A stretch of DNA of 64,000 nt from an uncultured Maribacter sp. (GCA_947504045.1 CANNFY010000007.1:43798-107797); one strand, 5' to 3'. Counted from the stretch's first letter, positions 45,209-54,900 are shown. Numbers and translations: made by a program. Notes: generated from the sequence alone by a model not told the origin.

Positions 45209-45238
45209 TTTGTTATGTTAATATAAATAGTATATTTG
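45209..45238 (+). promoter_or_regulatory. rpsU promoter
   Basis: TTTG (45209-45212), 18-base spacer, TATATTTG (45231-45238): a full consensus Bacteroidota promoter. Confidence 0.8.
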
Positions 45239-45258
45239 CAGCCTTAATCACAAAAGAG

Positions 45259-45265
45259 AGGAGGT
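45259..45265 (+). promoter_or_regulatory. strong Shine-Dalgarno of rpsU
   Basis: AGGAGGT, 8 bases before the rpsU ATG, full complement to the 16S anti-Shine-Dalgarno. Other genes in the window have no comparable site at a proper distance. Confidence 0.88.
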
Positions 45266-45273
45266 AGTAGCAT

Positions 45274-45468
45274 ATGTTAATTATACCAATTAAAGAAGGA
45301 GAAAACATAGATAGAGCTTTAAAGCGTTTTAAGCGAAAGTTCGATAAAACCGGTACAATGCGTCAATTGAGAAAGCGTCAGCAGTTCAATAAGCCATCTG
45401 TAACACGTAGAGCACAAATACAAAAAGCGCAATACATACAAGGTTTAAGAGATCAAGAAGAAATCTAG
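45274..45468 (+). CDS. rpsU: 30S ribosomal protein bS21
   Basis: 64-aa basic protein: MLIIPIKEGENIDRALKRFKRKFDKTGTMRQLRKRQQF is bS21. In Flavobacterium ribosomes bS21 with bS18 and bS6 is known to hide the 3' tail of 16S rRNA. The perfect Shine-Dalgarno here fits autoregulation in which bS21-deficient ribosomes favour its own mRNA. Own promoter and terminator. Confidence 0.97.
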   Translation: MLIIPIKEGENIDRALKRFKRKFDKTGTMRQLRKRQQFNKPSVTRRAQIQKAQYIQGLRDQEEI

Positions 45469-45492
45469 ATCTATTAATCTATTTAGATATTT

Positions 45493-45520
45493 AAAATCCT
45501 GCTATATGCAGGATTTTTTT
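45493..45520 (+). terminator. terminator of rpsU
   Basis: 10-bp perfect stem (45493-45502 with 45508-45517), 5-base loop, T run. Confidence 0.9.
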
Positions 45521-45544
45521 ATGGGTTAATTTTAAATTATATGC

Positions 45545-45552
45545 TAACTTTG
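45545..45552 (+). promoter_or_regulatory. -7 promoter box next to the xerC start
   Basis: TAACTTTG, exact match, ending 5 bases before the ATG 45558; implies a leaderless transcript. No clear -33 element. Confidence 0.45.
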
Positions 45553-45557
45553 AGAGT

Positions 45558-46457
45558 ATGGTGTTAGTTTCCTTTTTAGATTACTTAGGTTTAGAGAAAA
45601 AATATTCTGACCATACTATTTTAGCGTATAAGAAAGATATTCAGGAATTTATTTCTTTTTGTGAAGAAGAACACTCTATTTCAAATATAGTAAATATAGT
45701 AAATATAGAGTATACTATTGTTCGTAGTTGGCTTGTGGCTTTAAGCGAAAAAAAAATTTCTAACAGAACAATAAATAGAAAAATAGCATCGCTAAAGGCG
45801 TATTATAAATTTCTACAAAAAGTAGGTGAAATAAATACATCCCCCTTACTAAAACATAAAGCCTTAAAAGTTGCAAAAAAAATAGAAGTTCCATTTTCTG
45901 AAATAGAAATGGAGCAAATATTGTCTCAAATGGATTTTAGAGATGGTTTTGAAGGAGTTAGAGATAATTTGATAATAGATATTTTGTATGCAACAGGAAT
46001 GCGTAGAGCGGAACTAATAAATTTAAAATTATCAGATTTAGATATAAGTCAAGGAGTTATTAAGGTTTTAGGTAAAAGAAAAAAAGAAAGGATAATTCCA
46101 TTATTACCAAAAACAAAAAAGTTACTTCAATTGTATGTGAAAGAAAGGAATTTGTTAACAAAAATTAACGATGTAGAATATCTTTTTCTTTTAAAATCGG
46201 GCAATAAAATCTATGAAACTTTTGTTTATAGAGTAATAAATGGGTATTTTAGTAAGGTGTCAACTAAGGTTAAAAAAAGCCCACACATATTAAGGCACAC
46301 GTTTGCAACCCATTTGCTAAATAAAGGAGCAGATTTAAATGCGGTAAAAGAATTACTTGGGCATTCAAGTTTAGCTTCAACTCAAGTGTATACCCACAAT
46401 GGTATAGAGGAGTTAAAAAAGATACACACAAAATCCCATCCTAGAGGGGAAAAATAG
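45558..46457 (+). CDS. xerC: tyrosine recombinase XerC
   Basis: Site-specific recombinase that resolves chromosome dimers at dif with a partner XerD. N-terminal SAM-like domain (about 1-95) contains the odd run NIVNIVNIEY. The catalytic domain shows TGMRRAELINLKLSDLD (first Arg), HILRHTFATHLLNKGADL (HxxR), LLGHSSLASTQVYTH (second His and nucleophile Tyr). 299 aa, full length. No integrase-type neighbours, so it is a core Xer protein, though XerC versus XerD is by position. Confidence 0.92.
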   Translation: MVLVSFLDYLGLEKKYSDHTILAYKKDIQEFISFCEEEHSISNIVNIVNIEYTIVRSWLVALSEKKISNRTINRKIASLKAYYKFLQKVGEINTSPLLKHKALKVAKKIEVPFSEIEMEQILSQMDFRDGFEGVRDNLIIDILYATGMRRAELINLKLSDLDISQGVIKVLGKRKKERIIPLLPKTKKLLQLYVKERNLLTKINDVEYLFLLKSGNKIYETFVYRVINGYFSKVSTKVKKSPHILRHTFATHLLNKGADLNAVKELLGHSSLASTQVYTHNGIEELKKIHTKSHPRGEK

Positions 46458-46494
46458 TAGAATACAATTGTTTAACTTTTTAATATAATATTTT

Positions 46495-46797
46495 ATGAAA
46501 GTAAATGCACAGTCCGTAAATTTTAATGCAGATAAATCTCTAATGCATTTTGTACAGAGTAGGTTAAATAAACTAGAAACTTTTTATGATAAGGTAATAA
46601 GTTCAGAAGTATTTTTGAAATTAGATAACAATAAATTAAAGGAAAATAAGATTGTAGAGATAAAATTAAATATTCCTAAGAATAATTTTGTGGTAAAAAA
46701 ACAATGTAAGTCTTTTGAAGAAGCGGTGGATTCTGCATGTAATTCGCTGGAACGAAGGCTAATAAAAAAGAAGCAAAAAATAAGAGCACAAGCTTAA
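46495..46797 (+). CDS. hpf: ribosome hibernation-promoting factor, short form
   Basis: 100-aa HPF/YfiA (RaiA) domain: MKVNAQSVNFNADKSLMHFVQSRLNKLETFYDKV, ending with a basic tail LERRLIKKKQKIRAQ. Short form lacking the C-terminal dimerisation domain of long HPF. Expected to bind the 30S decoding region in stationary phase. Follows xerC by 37 bases. Confidence 0.9.
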   Translation: MKVNAQSVNFNADKSLMHFVQSRLNKLETFYDKVISSEVFLKLDNNKLKENKIVEIKLNIPKNNFVVKKQCKSFEEAVDSACNSLERRLIKKKQKIRAQA

Positions 46798-46819
46798 TTA
46801 AATTTTTTTCATTTTTTGT

Positions 46820-46849
46820 TTTGATTAAACAAAAAAACGTATACATTTG
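46820..46849 (+). promoter_or_regulatory. promoter of the tRNA-Thr-Tyr unit
   Basis: TTTG (46820-46823), 18-base spacer and TACATTTG (46842-46849): full consensus. The expected start site near 46856 falls inside the terminator hairpin of hpf. Confidence 0.75.
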
Positions 46850-46850
46850 C

Positions 46851-46877
46851 AGTCCGTTAGAAATAGCGGACTTTTTT
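46851..46877 (+). terminator. terminator of hpf, overlapping the tRNA start site
   Basis: 9-bp stem with one G-T pair (46851-46859 with 46864-46872), GAAA tetraloop, T6 tract. Located 53 bases after the hpf stop and 20 bases before tRNA-Thr. Confidence 0.8.
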
Positions 46878-46897
46878 ATAACTAAAAAAGTTTAAAA

Positions 46898-46971
46898 GCC
46901 GATGTAGCTCAGCTGGCTAGAGCAGCTGATTTGTAATCAGCAGGTCGTGGGTTCGAGTCCCTCCATCGGCT
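46898..46971 (+). tRNA. tRNA-Thr (TGT)
   Basis: Full cloverleaf: acceptor GCCGATG/CATCGGC, anticodon loop TTTGTAA with TGT, TTCGAGT T-loop. CCA is not encoded. First of four tRNAs ahead of tuf. Confidence 0.96.
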
Positions 46972-47000
46972 CTTTTGAAAAGTTCTTTAAATAATGGTTT

Positions 47001-47082
<82 letters not shown>

Positions 47083-47176
47083 CAAAAAATTTTAGAAAGT
47101 AATTTTAAAAGATTACTTTTGCAAAGCTAAATTTTAAAATAGCTTTTGTTGGGGTTTATTTTTTTAATAAAAACTT

Positions 47177-47205
47177 TTTGAAATTTTGAAAATGTTGTAA
47201 TTTTG
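47177..47205 (+). promoter_or_regulatory. promoter of the tRNA-Gly-Thr-tuf unit
   Basis: TTTG (47177-47180), 17-base spacer, TAATTTTG (47198-47205), 26 bases before tRNA-Gly. Suggests a second transcription unit inside the tRNA cluster. Confidence 0.7.
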
Positions 47206-47231
47206 CTCTCTGAATTTTCAGAGGTAAATAA

Positions 47232-47304
47232 GCGGGAGTAGCTCAGTTGGTAGAGCGTCAGCCTTCCAAGCTGAATGTCGCCGGTTCGAACCCGGTCTCC
47301 CGCT
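47232..47304 (+). tRNA. tRNA-Gly (TCC)
   Basis: Acceptor GCGGGAG/CTCCCGC, anticodon TCC in CTTCCAA, T-loop TTCGAAC. CCA not encoded. Confidence 0.96.
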
Positions 47305-47408
47305 CAAAACATAAAAAACAGAATCGGCCTTGGGTTGTTTCTGTTTTTTCTGTAATAAACACCTTTAATGGGCTTTGGTTGTTTAAGGTGTTGAATTGAA
47401 CACTTTAC

Positions 47409-47480
47409 GCCGGTGTAGCTCAGGGGTAGAGCGTTTCCTTGGTAAGGAAGAGGTCACGAGTTCAAATCTCGTCATTGGCT
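47409..47480 (+). tRNA. tRNA-Thr (GGT)
   Basis: Acceptor GCCGGTG/CATTGGC with two G-T pairs, anticodon GGT in TTGGTAA. 56 bases before tuf and probably co-transcribed with it. With the TGT isoacceptor, the cluster serves Thr twice. Confidence 0.94.
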
Positions 47481-47536
47481 CAATTAAAGATAAAATTTGT
47501 ACACTAATATAAACTAAAGATTAAAATTCATTAAAC

Positions 47537-48724
47537 ATGGCAAAGGAAACTTTTGATCGTTCCAAACCGCACTTAAATATAGGTACTATTGGACACGTAG
47601 ATCACGGTAAAACTACATTAACTGCTGCTATTACTACAGTATTAGCAAATGCAGGTCTTTCTGAATTAAGAAGTTTCGATTCTATCGATAACGCTCCTGA
47701 AGAAAAAGAAAGAGGTATTACAATTAATACATCGCACGTAGAATATGCTACTGCAAATCGTCACTACGCACACGTAGATTGTCCTGGTCACGCCGATTAT
47801 GTAAAGAACATGGTTACTGGTGCTGCTCAAATGGATGGTGCTATATTGGTTGTTGCTGCTACAGATGGTCCAATGCCACAAACACGTGAGCACATCTTAT
47901 TAGGACGTCAGGTTGGTATTCCAAGAATTGTTGTATTCATGAATAAAGTGGATATGGTTGATGATGAGGAATTATTAGAATTAGTAGAAATGGAAGTAAG
48001 AGAGTTACTTTCTTTTTATGAGTATGATGGTGATAATGGACCTGTTGTTGCTGGTTCTGCTTTAGGTGCGCTTAACGGTGAGCAAAAGTGGGTTGATACA
48101 GTAATGAAATTAATGGAGGAGGTTGATGCTTGGATTGAGTTACCAAAAAGAGATGTTGATAAAGATTTCTTAATGCCAATCGAAGATGTATTTACAATTA
48201 CTGGTCGTGGAACTGTTGCTACAGGTCGTATCGAAACTGGTGTTGCTAATACTGGTGATGCTGTAGATATTATTGGTATGGGTGCTGAGAAATTATCTTC
48301 TACTATTACAGGGGTTGAGATGTTCCGTAAAATATTAGATAGAGGTGAAGCTGGAGATAATGTTGGTATCTTATTAAGAGGTATTGAAAAAACTGACATT
48401 AAGAGAGGAATGGTAATCTGTAAGCCAGGTTCTGTAACTCCACATGCTAAATTTGAAGCTGAGGTTTATATCCTTAAAAAAGAAGAAGGTGGTCGTCATA
48501 CACCATTCCATAACAACTATCGTCCACAGTTTTATGTAAGAACAACGGATGTAACAGGTACAATTAATCTTCCTTCTGGAGTTGAGATGGTTATGCCTGG
48601 TGATAACCTTACTATTACTGTTGAGTTATTATCTCCAATTGCATTAAGCGTAGGTTTACGTTTTGCAATACGTGAAGGTGGTAGAACAGTAGGTGCTGGT
48701 CAGGTAACTAAAATTTTAGATTAA
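47537..48724 (+). CDS. tuf: translation elongation factor Tu
   Basis: GTPase delivering aminoacyl-tRNA to the ribosome. G1 GHVDHGKT (residues 19-26), ERGITIN switch I, G3 DCPGH, G4 NKVD, G5 SAL. Three-domain length of 395 aa, ending [15 protein letters not shown]. Sits between tRNA-Thr and tRNA-Trp, the standard Bacteroidota order. Confidence 0.99.
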   Translation: MAKETFDRSKPHLNIGTIGHVDHGKTTLTAAITTVLANAGLSELRSFDSIDNAPEEKERGITINTSHVEYATANRHYAHVDCPGHADYVKNMVTGAAQMDGAILVVAATDGPMPQTREHILLGRQVGIPRIVVFMNKVDMVDDEELLELVEMEVRELLSFYEYDGDNGPVVAGSALGALNGEQKWVDTVMKLMEEVDAWIELPKRDVDKDFLMPIEDVFTITGRGTVATGRIETGVANTGDAVDIIGMGAEKLSSTITGVEMFRKILDRGEAGDNVGILLRGIEKTDIKRGMVICKPGSVTPHAKFEAEVYILKKEEGGRHTPFHNNYRPQFYVRTTDVTGTINLPSGVEMVMPGDNLTITVELLSPIALSVGLRFAIREGGRTVGAGQVTKILD

Positions 48725-48748
48725 AATAAATTATAGTTTTACATTATA

Positions 48749-48773
48749 AGGTGTCCGCCATTGGCGGATACCT
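48749..48773 (+). other. stem-loop between tuf and tRNA-Trp
   Basis: 11-bp GC-rich stem with one G-T pair (48749-48759 with 48763-48773) and a 3-base loop, but no T run. More likely an RNA processing or mRNA 3'-end stabilising hairpin than a terminator, since tRNA-Trp and secE follow closely. Confidence 0.6.
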
Positions 48774-48790
48774 TTCAGTGTAAAATACAC

Positions 48791-48863
48791 ACGGTTGTAG
48801 CTCAGTTGGTAGAGCACTGGTCTCCAAAACCAGGTGTCGGGAGTTCGAGTCTCTCCTGCCGTG
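48791..48863 (+). tRNA. tRNA-Trp (CCA)
   Basis: Anticodon CCA in CTCCAAA, stems CTGGT/ACCAG and GGGAG/CTCTC; discriminator G as expected for Trp. The acceptor ACGGTTG/CTGCCGT has one T-T mismatch and one G-T pair. Lies between tuf and secE, as in many bacteria. Confidence 0.93.
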
Positions 48864-48923
48864 CAAAAAAAAGAAAGGCAAGAAAATTATTTGTTTTTCT
48901 GGAATTTAAAAAAATAAACAACT

Positions 48924-49112
48924 ATGTTAACTTATATAAAGGAATCTATAGAGGAGTTAAAAAATAATGTTACACTTCCGCCACGTTCGGAATCTTCTAA
49001 TCTTATGATTGTTGTAGCGGTGTTTTCTATATTATTTGCTTTAGCAACATGGGGTGTTGATTCTGCATTAAGTAAGTTGGTGCAGTTGTATTTTAATAAC
49101 GTTTTAAACTAA
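48924..49112 (+). CDS. secE: preprotein translocase subunit SecE
   Basis: 62 aa with a single C-terminal membrane helix, the minimal SecE form: YIKESIEELKNNVTLPPRSESSNLMIVVAVFSILFALATWGVD. Part of the SecYEG channel. A tRNA-overlapping frame upstream (48761) is a shadow. 11 bases before nusG. Confidence 0.92.
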   Translation: MLTYIKESIEELKNNVTLPPRSESSNLMIVVAVFSILFALATWGVDSALSKLVQLYFNNVLN

Positions 49113-49123
49113 GCTACAATCCT

Positions 49124-49675
49124 ATGTCTGAAGTTTTAGAGAAGAAGTGGTATGTGGTGAGAGCTGTTAGTGGGCAGGAGCATAAAATTAAAGGATATAT
49201 CGAAAGTGAGATTGCTCGCTTAGGTTTTTCTGATTATTTAGAGGATGTTCTAGTTCCTACTGAAAAAGTAATTCAAATAAGAAACGGAAAGAAAATTAAT
49301 AAGGAAAAAGTTTATTTTCCTGGGTACATCATGGTAAAAGCCAATTTAGGTGGAGAAATGGTGCATATTATTAGGTCTATTACAAATGTGATAGGTTTTT
49401 TAGGGGAAACAAAAGGAGGGGATCCTGTTCCGCTTAGAAAATCTGAAGTAAATAGAATGTTAGGTAAAGTTGATGAATTAACTGTTAATACAGATAGTGT
49501 TGCAATACCTTTTATTTTTGGAGAAACAGTAAAAGTAATAGATGGTCCTTTTAATGGTTTTAACGGTACAGTTGAAAAAATTAATGAGGAAAAACGTAAG
49601 CTTGAAGTAATGGTGAAGATTTTTGGAAGAAAAACTCCATTAGAGTTAAGTTACATGCAAGTAGAGAAAATTTAA
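49124..49675 (+). CDS. nusG: transcription termination/antitermination protein NusG
   Basis: 183 aa: NGN domain (KWYVVRAVSGQEHKIKGYIESEI) and KOW domain (FGETVKVIDGPFNGFNGTVEKINEEKRKLEVMVKIFGRKTPLEL). Couples RNA polymerase to ribosomes and Rho. Standard secE-nusG-rplK order. Confidence 0.98.
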   Translation: MSEVLEKKWYVVRAVSGQEHKIKGYIESEIARLGFSDYLEDVLVPTEKVIQIRNGKKINKEKVYFPGYIMVKANLGGEMVHIIRSITNVIGFLGETKGGDPVPLRKSEVNRMLGKVDELTVNTDSVAIPFIFGETVKVIDGPFNGFNGTVEKINEEKRKLEVMVKIFGRKTPLELSYMQVEKI

Positions 49676-49742
49676 TATAATTTGTTACATATTTAAAAGT
49701 TGTATCGCTTCCATTGGTACACTTTCAATTTAATTAAAAACA

Positions 49743-50180
49743 ATGGCAAAAGAAGTAGGTAAAGTAGTTAAACTACAAGTTAGGGGAGGTGCAGCGAATC
49801 CATCGCCACCGGTTGGACCCGCCTTAGGTGCTGCCGGTGTTAACATTATGGAATTCTGTAAGCAGTTTAATGCTCGTACGCAGGATAAACCAGGTAAAGT
49901 ATTACCAGTTGTTATCACCGTATACAAGGATAAATCATTTGATTTTATTGTAAAAACACCACCAGCGGCAGTTCAGCTATTGGAAGCAGCTAAGATTAAA
50001 AAAGGATCTGGCGAACCTAACAGAGTAAAATCAGGTAATGTAACTTGGGACCAGGTTAAGGCAATAGCCGAAGACAAAATGGTAGATTTAAACGCGTTCA
50101 CTGTAGAATCAGCAATGAGTATGATTGCAGGTACAGCAAGATCTATGGGTTTAAAAGTTGCAGGTAAAAGACCTTTTTAA
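49743..50180 (+). CDS. rplK: 50S ribosomal protein uL11
   Basis: 145 aa, [38 protein letters not shown] and the C-terminal [13 protein letters not shown] signature. Part of the GTPase-associated centre. Confidence 0.98.
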   Translation: MAKEVGKVVKLQVRGGAANPSPPVGPALGAAGVNIMEFCKQFNARTQDKPGKVLPVVITVYKDKSFDFIVKTPPAAVQLLEAAKIKKGSGEPNRVKSGNVTWDQVKAIAEDKMVDLNAFTVESAMSMIAGTARSMGLKVAGKRPF

Positions 50181-50199
50181 AATCTTAAAAGCAATTTAA

Positions 50200-50889
50200 A
50201 TGGCAAAGTTAACAAAGAAACAAAAGGAGGCTCGTGCTAAAATAGAAAAAGATAGACTTTATTCTGTTGATGAGGCGTCTGCTTTAGTAAAAGAAATAAC
50301 TAATACAAAATTTGATGCATCTATTGATATAGCTGTTCGTTTGGGTGTTGATCCAAGAAAAGCAAATCAAATGGTTCGTGGGGTAGTAACACTTCCACAT
50401 GGAACAGGTAAAGATGTTAAAGTTTTGGCTTTAGTTACTCCGGATAAAGAAGCTGAAGCTAAAGAAGCTGGGGCTGATTATGTTGGATTAGATGAATATT
50501 TAGCAAAAATAAAAGCGGGTTGGACAGATGTTGATGTAATTATCACAATGCCAAGCGTAATGGGAAAATTAGGCCCTTTAGGACGTGTTTTAGGTCCAAG
50601 AGGTTTAATGCCTAACCCAAAAACAGGTACTGTTACTATGGATGTAGCTAAAGCGGTTACAGAAGTAAAATCAGGTAAAATAGATTTTAAAGTAGATAAG
50701 ACTGGTATTGTGCATACAGCAATAGGTAAAGCTTCTTTCTCACCTGATAAAATTGCAGGAAACTGTAAGGAGTTATTAGATACTTTAAATAAATTGAAAC
50801 CAACGGCCTCTAAAGGTGTGTATATTAAATCAATATTCATGTCTAGTACAATGAGTCCAAGTGTTCAATTAGATCCAAAAACAGTTTAA
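50200..50889 (+). CDS. rplA: 50S ribosomal protein uL1
   Basis: 229 aa with the central signature [32 protein letters not shown]. Known in E. coli to repress its own rplK-rplA mRNA; no comparable leader site was identified here. 19 bases after rplK. Confidence 0.98.
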   Translation: MAKLTKKQKEARAKIEKDRLYSVDEASALVKEITNTKFDASIDIAVRLGVDPRKANQMVRGVVTLPHGTGKDVKVLALVTPDKEAEAKEAGADYVGLDEYLAKIKAGWTDVDVIITMPSVMGKLGPLGRVLGPRGLMPNPKTGTVTMDVAKAVTEVKSGKIDFKVDKTGIVHTAIGKASFSPDKIAGNCKELLDTLNKLKPTASKGVYIKSIFMSSTMSPSVQLDPKTV

Positions 50890-50915
50890 TTAACTGGTAG
50901 TTTAAAAATTTAATT

Positions 50916-51431
50916 ATGACAAGAGAAGAAAAAGCAAACGTTATACAAGATTTGACTACGCAGTTAGGAGATAGTTCTACTATTTATTTAGCAGATATCT
51001 CTGGTCTTGATGCAGTTACTACTTCTGATTTAAGAAGAGCATGCTTCAAGGCAGATATTAGACTTGCGGTAGTTAAAAATACATTGCTAGCAAAAGCAAT
51101 GGAAGCTTCTGATAGAGAATTTGGAGAACTTCCTGAAGTACTTAAAGGAAATACTTCTTTAATGTTTTCTGAAGTTGGAAATGCACCTGCAAAATTAATA
51201 AAGAATTTCAGAAAAAAATCTGATAAGCCTTTGTTAAAAGGAGCTTTCGTAGAAGAAGCAGTTTATATTGGTGATGAAAACTTGGATGCTTTAGTAAGCA
51301 TTAAGTCTAAAGAAGAAATGATTGGCGAGATTATAGGGTTATTACAATCTCCTGCTAAAAATGTTATTTCTGGACTTAAATCAGGTGGTGGTAAACTGGC
51401 TGGTATCCTTAAAACATTATCAGAAAAATAG
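50916..51431 (+). CDS. rplJ: 50S ribosomal protein uL10
   Basis: 171 aa; binds 23S rRNA and carries bL7/L12 dimers on its C-terminal helix. MTREEKANVIQDLTTQLGDSSTIYLADISGLD and the DLRRACFKADIRLAVVKNTLLAKAM segment are typical. 26 bases after rplA. Confidence 0.97.
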   Translation: MTREEKANVIQDLTTQLGDSSTIYLADISGLDAVTTSDLRRACFKADIRLAVVKNTLLAKAMEASDREFGELPEVLKGNTSLMFSEVGNAPAKLIKNFRKKSDKPLLKGAFVEEAVYIGDENLDALVSIKSKEEMIGEIIGLLQSPAKNVISGLKSGGGKLAGILKTLSEK

Positions 51432-51481
51432 TACGCACTAAAAACAATTATATTTTAAAAATTTATTAAACGATAGTAAAA

Positions 51482-51859
51482 ATGGCAGATTTAAAAGATT
51501 TCGCAGAACAATTAGTTAATCTTACTGTAAAAGAAGTAAATGAATTAGCTGATATATTAAAAGATGAATACGGTATAGAGCCTGCAGCTGCTGCAGTTGC
51601 TGTTGCTGCTGGTGGAGCTGCTGGTGGTGGTGAAGCTGCTGAAGAAAAATCAGAATTTGATGTAATATTAAAAGCAGCTGGTGCTTCTAAGTTAGCAGTT
51701 GTAAAATTAGTTAAAGAATTAACTGGTTTAGGATTAAAAGATGCTAAAGACATAGTTGATAGCGCACCAAAAGCAATTAAAGAAGGTGTTTCTAAAGACG
51801 AAGCTGAAGGAATCAAGAATTCATTAGAAGAAGCAGGAGCAGAAGTTGAGCTTAAATAA
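51482..51859 (+). CDS. rplL: 50S ribosomal protein bL12
   Basis: 125 aa: N-terminal dimerisation domain, Ala/Gly hinge (residues about 38-56) and C-terminal domain with [24 protein letters not shown] and [14 protein letters not shown] end. Recruits translation factors. Followed by an attenuator-like hairpin before rpoB. Confidence 0.98.
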   Translation: MADLKDFAEQLVNLTVKEVNELADILKDEYGIEPAAAAVAVAAGGAAGGGEAAEEKSEFDVILKAAGASKLAVVKLVKELTGLGLKDAKDIVDSAPKAIKEGVSKDEAEGIKNSLEEAGAEVELK

Positions 51860-51882
51860 TAGCAACAACATATAGCACTTAT

Positions 51883-51929
51883 GGTTTAGGTCTTTTCGCA
51901 AATTTGCGCTTAGACCTAAGCCTTTTTTA
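51883..51929 (+). terminator. attenuator/terminator between rplL and rpoB
   Basis: 11-bp stem with one G-T pair (51883-51893 with 51912-51922), a nested CGCAAATTTGCG palindrome in the loop, and a T6 tract. Because rpoB follows with no clear promoter of its own, partial read-through probably sets the ribosomal protein to polymerase ratio, as known for the L7/L12-rpoB gap in E. coli. Confidence 0.85.
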
Positions 51930-51993
51930 TATATTATGTATATTAAGTAGTATACAACCCATTTAGTATTCACGATCAAAATACTGTCCATAG

Positions 51994-54900
51994 ATGTTCA
52001 AAAATCAGACTCAGAGAATTAATTTTGCATCCGCTAAGAACACTCCGGAATATCCAGATTTTTTGGATATTCAGATTAAATCATTTCAAGATTTCTTTCA
52101 ACTTGAAACTAAATCTGATCAAAGAGGAGATGAAGGATTATATAATACCTTCATGGAAAACTTTCCAATAACTGATACTAGAAATCAGTTTGTATTGGAA
52201 TTTTTAGATTATTTTATAGATCCACCTAGATATTCTATTCAAGAATGTATTGAGCGTGGACTTACTTATAGTGTGCCGTTAAAGGCAAGACTTAAATTAT
52301 ATTGTACAGATCCAGAGCATGAGGATTTTGAAACAATAGTACAGGATGTTTATTTAGGTACTATACCTTATATGACACCTAGTGGTACATTTGTTATTAA
52401 TGGTGCAGAAAGAGTTGTTGTATCTCAATTACACCGTTCTCCAGGGGTTTTCTTTGGACAATCTTTTCACGCAAATGGAACTAAGCTTTATTCTGCAAGA
52501 GTAATTCCTTTTAAAGGTTCTTGGATAGAATTTGCTACAGATATCAATGGCGTTATGTACGCATATATTGATAGAAAGAAAAAATTACCTGTTACTACTT
52601 TATTTAGAGCAATTGGTTTTGAAAGAGATAAAGATATTTTAGAAATTTTTGACCTTTCTGAGGAAGTAAAAGTTTCTACAGCAGGTTTAAAGAAAGTATT
52701 AGGTCGTAAACTTGCGGCTAGAGTATTGAACACTTGGCATGAAGATTTCGTAGATGAAGATACAGGTGAAGTTGTATCTATTGAAAGAAATGAAATTGTT
52801 TTAGATCGTGACACAATTCTTGAAAAAGACCATATTCAAGAAATTATGGATGCTGATGTTAAGACTGTATTATTACATAAAGAGAATAATGCACAGTCTG
52901 ATTATGCTATTATTCATAATACATTACAGAAAGATCCAACAAACTCTGAAAAAGAAGCTGTTGAACATATATACCGTCAATTACGTAATGCAGAACCGCC
53001 AGATGAGGAAACTGCAAGAGGTATAATTGATAAATTATTCTTTTCTGATCAACGTTATAATTTAGGTGAAGTTGGTCGTTATAGAATGAACAAAAAATTA
53101 CAGTTAGATATTGGAATGGACAAGCAAGTCTTGACTAAAGAAGATATTATAACTATTATTAAATATTTGATTGAGTTAATTAACTCTAAAGCTGAGATTG
53201 ATGATATTGATCACTTATCTAACCGTCGTGTTAGAACAGTAGGAGAACAATTATCGTCTCAATTTGGTGTTGGTTTAGCTCGTATGGCTAGAACTATTCG
53301 TGAGCGTATGAACGTTCGTGATAATGAAGTTTTTACGCCTATTGATTTGATTAATGCTAAGACATTGTCTTCTGTTATTAATTCTTTCTTTGGAACAAAT
53401 CAATTATCTCAGTTTATGGATCAAACAAATCCATTAGCAGAGATTACACATAAAAGAAGATTATCTGCTCTAGGGCCTGGAGGTTTATCTAGAGAAAGAG
53501 CAGGTTTCGAAGTACGTGATGTTCACTATACTCACTACGGAAGATTATGTCCTATTGAAACACCGGAAGGACCAAATATTGGTCTTATATCTTCTTTAGC
53601 TGTTTTTGCAAAAGTTAACCCTATGGGATTCTTAGAAACTCCGTACCGTAAGGTAACAGATTCTAAGGTTGATATTAATGAGTTTAAGTATTTAAGTGCA
53701 GAAGAGGAAGAGGGAATGAAAATTGCACAAGCAAACATTCCTCTAAAAGAAGACGGCACAATAGATACTGAAAAAGTAATTGCAAGAGAAGAAGGGGATT
53801 TCCCAGTTGTAGATCCATCTGAAATACAATATACGGATGTTGCTCCAAATCAAATAGCATCTATATCCGCATCTTTAATTCCATTCTTAGAACATGATGA
53901 TGCAAACCGTGCATTAATGGGATCTAACATGATGCGTCAAGCTGTACCGTTATTAAAGCCTCAGTCTCCAATTGTTGGAACTGGTTTAGAGCGTCAAGTA
54001 GCATCAGATTCTAGGGTGTTAATTAATGCAGAAGGAGAAGGTGTTATTGAGTACGTAGATTCTCAAAAAATTACTGTAAAGTACGATCGTACCGATGAAG
54101 AGAGGTTAGTAAGTTTTGAAGAGGATTCTAAGACATATAAATTAGTTAAATTTAGAAAAACAAACCAAGGAACAAGTATTAACCTTAAGCCTATTGTTCA
54201 AAAAGGGGATAGAGTTAAAAAAGGTCAGGTACTTTGTGAAGGGTATGCAACTGAAAAAGGAGAATTAGCATTAGGAAGAAACTTAGTGGTTGCATTTATG
54301 CCTTGGAAAGGTTATAACTTTGAAGATGCAATCGTAATTTCTGAAAAAGTTGTTCGTGAAGATGTTTTTACATCTATACATGTAGACGAATATTCTTTAG
54401 ATGTACGTGATACAAAGTTAGGAGCTGAAGAATTAACACATGATATTCCAAATGTTTCGGAAGAAGCAACAAAAGATTTGGATGAAAATGGAATGATTCG
54501 TATTGGTGCTGAAGTTAAACCTGGCGATATTCTTATTGGTAAGATTACTCCAAAAGGAGAGTCTGATCCAACTCCTGAAGAAAAATTACTAAGAGCAATT
54601 TTTGGAGATAAAGCAGGGGATGTTAAAGATGCATCTTTAAAAGCTTCTCCATCTTTAAGAGGTGTTGTAATTGAAAAGAAATTATTTTCTAGATCAATAA
54701 AAGATAAGCGTAAACGTTCTGAAGATAAAGAAGCTATTTCTAAATTAGAATTAGAATACGAAGTAAAGTTTCAACAACTAAAAGATATATTAATTGAAAA
54801 ATTATTTATCATAGTTAATGGAAAAACATCACAGGGAGTATTAAATGATTTAGGGGAGGAAGTTTTACCAAAAGGTAAAAAATATACCATGAAGATGTTA

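Noticed and set aside
45558..46457. XerC as a mobile-element integrase
   Set aside because: It sits between rpsU and hpf, with no att-like repeats, phage or transfer genes nearby, and has full Xer architecture.
48761..48967. 68-residue frame covering tRNA-Trp
   Set aside because: It reads straight through the tRNA gene and overlaps the start of secE; no protein-like pattern.
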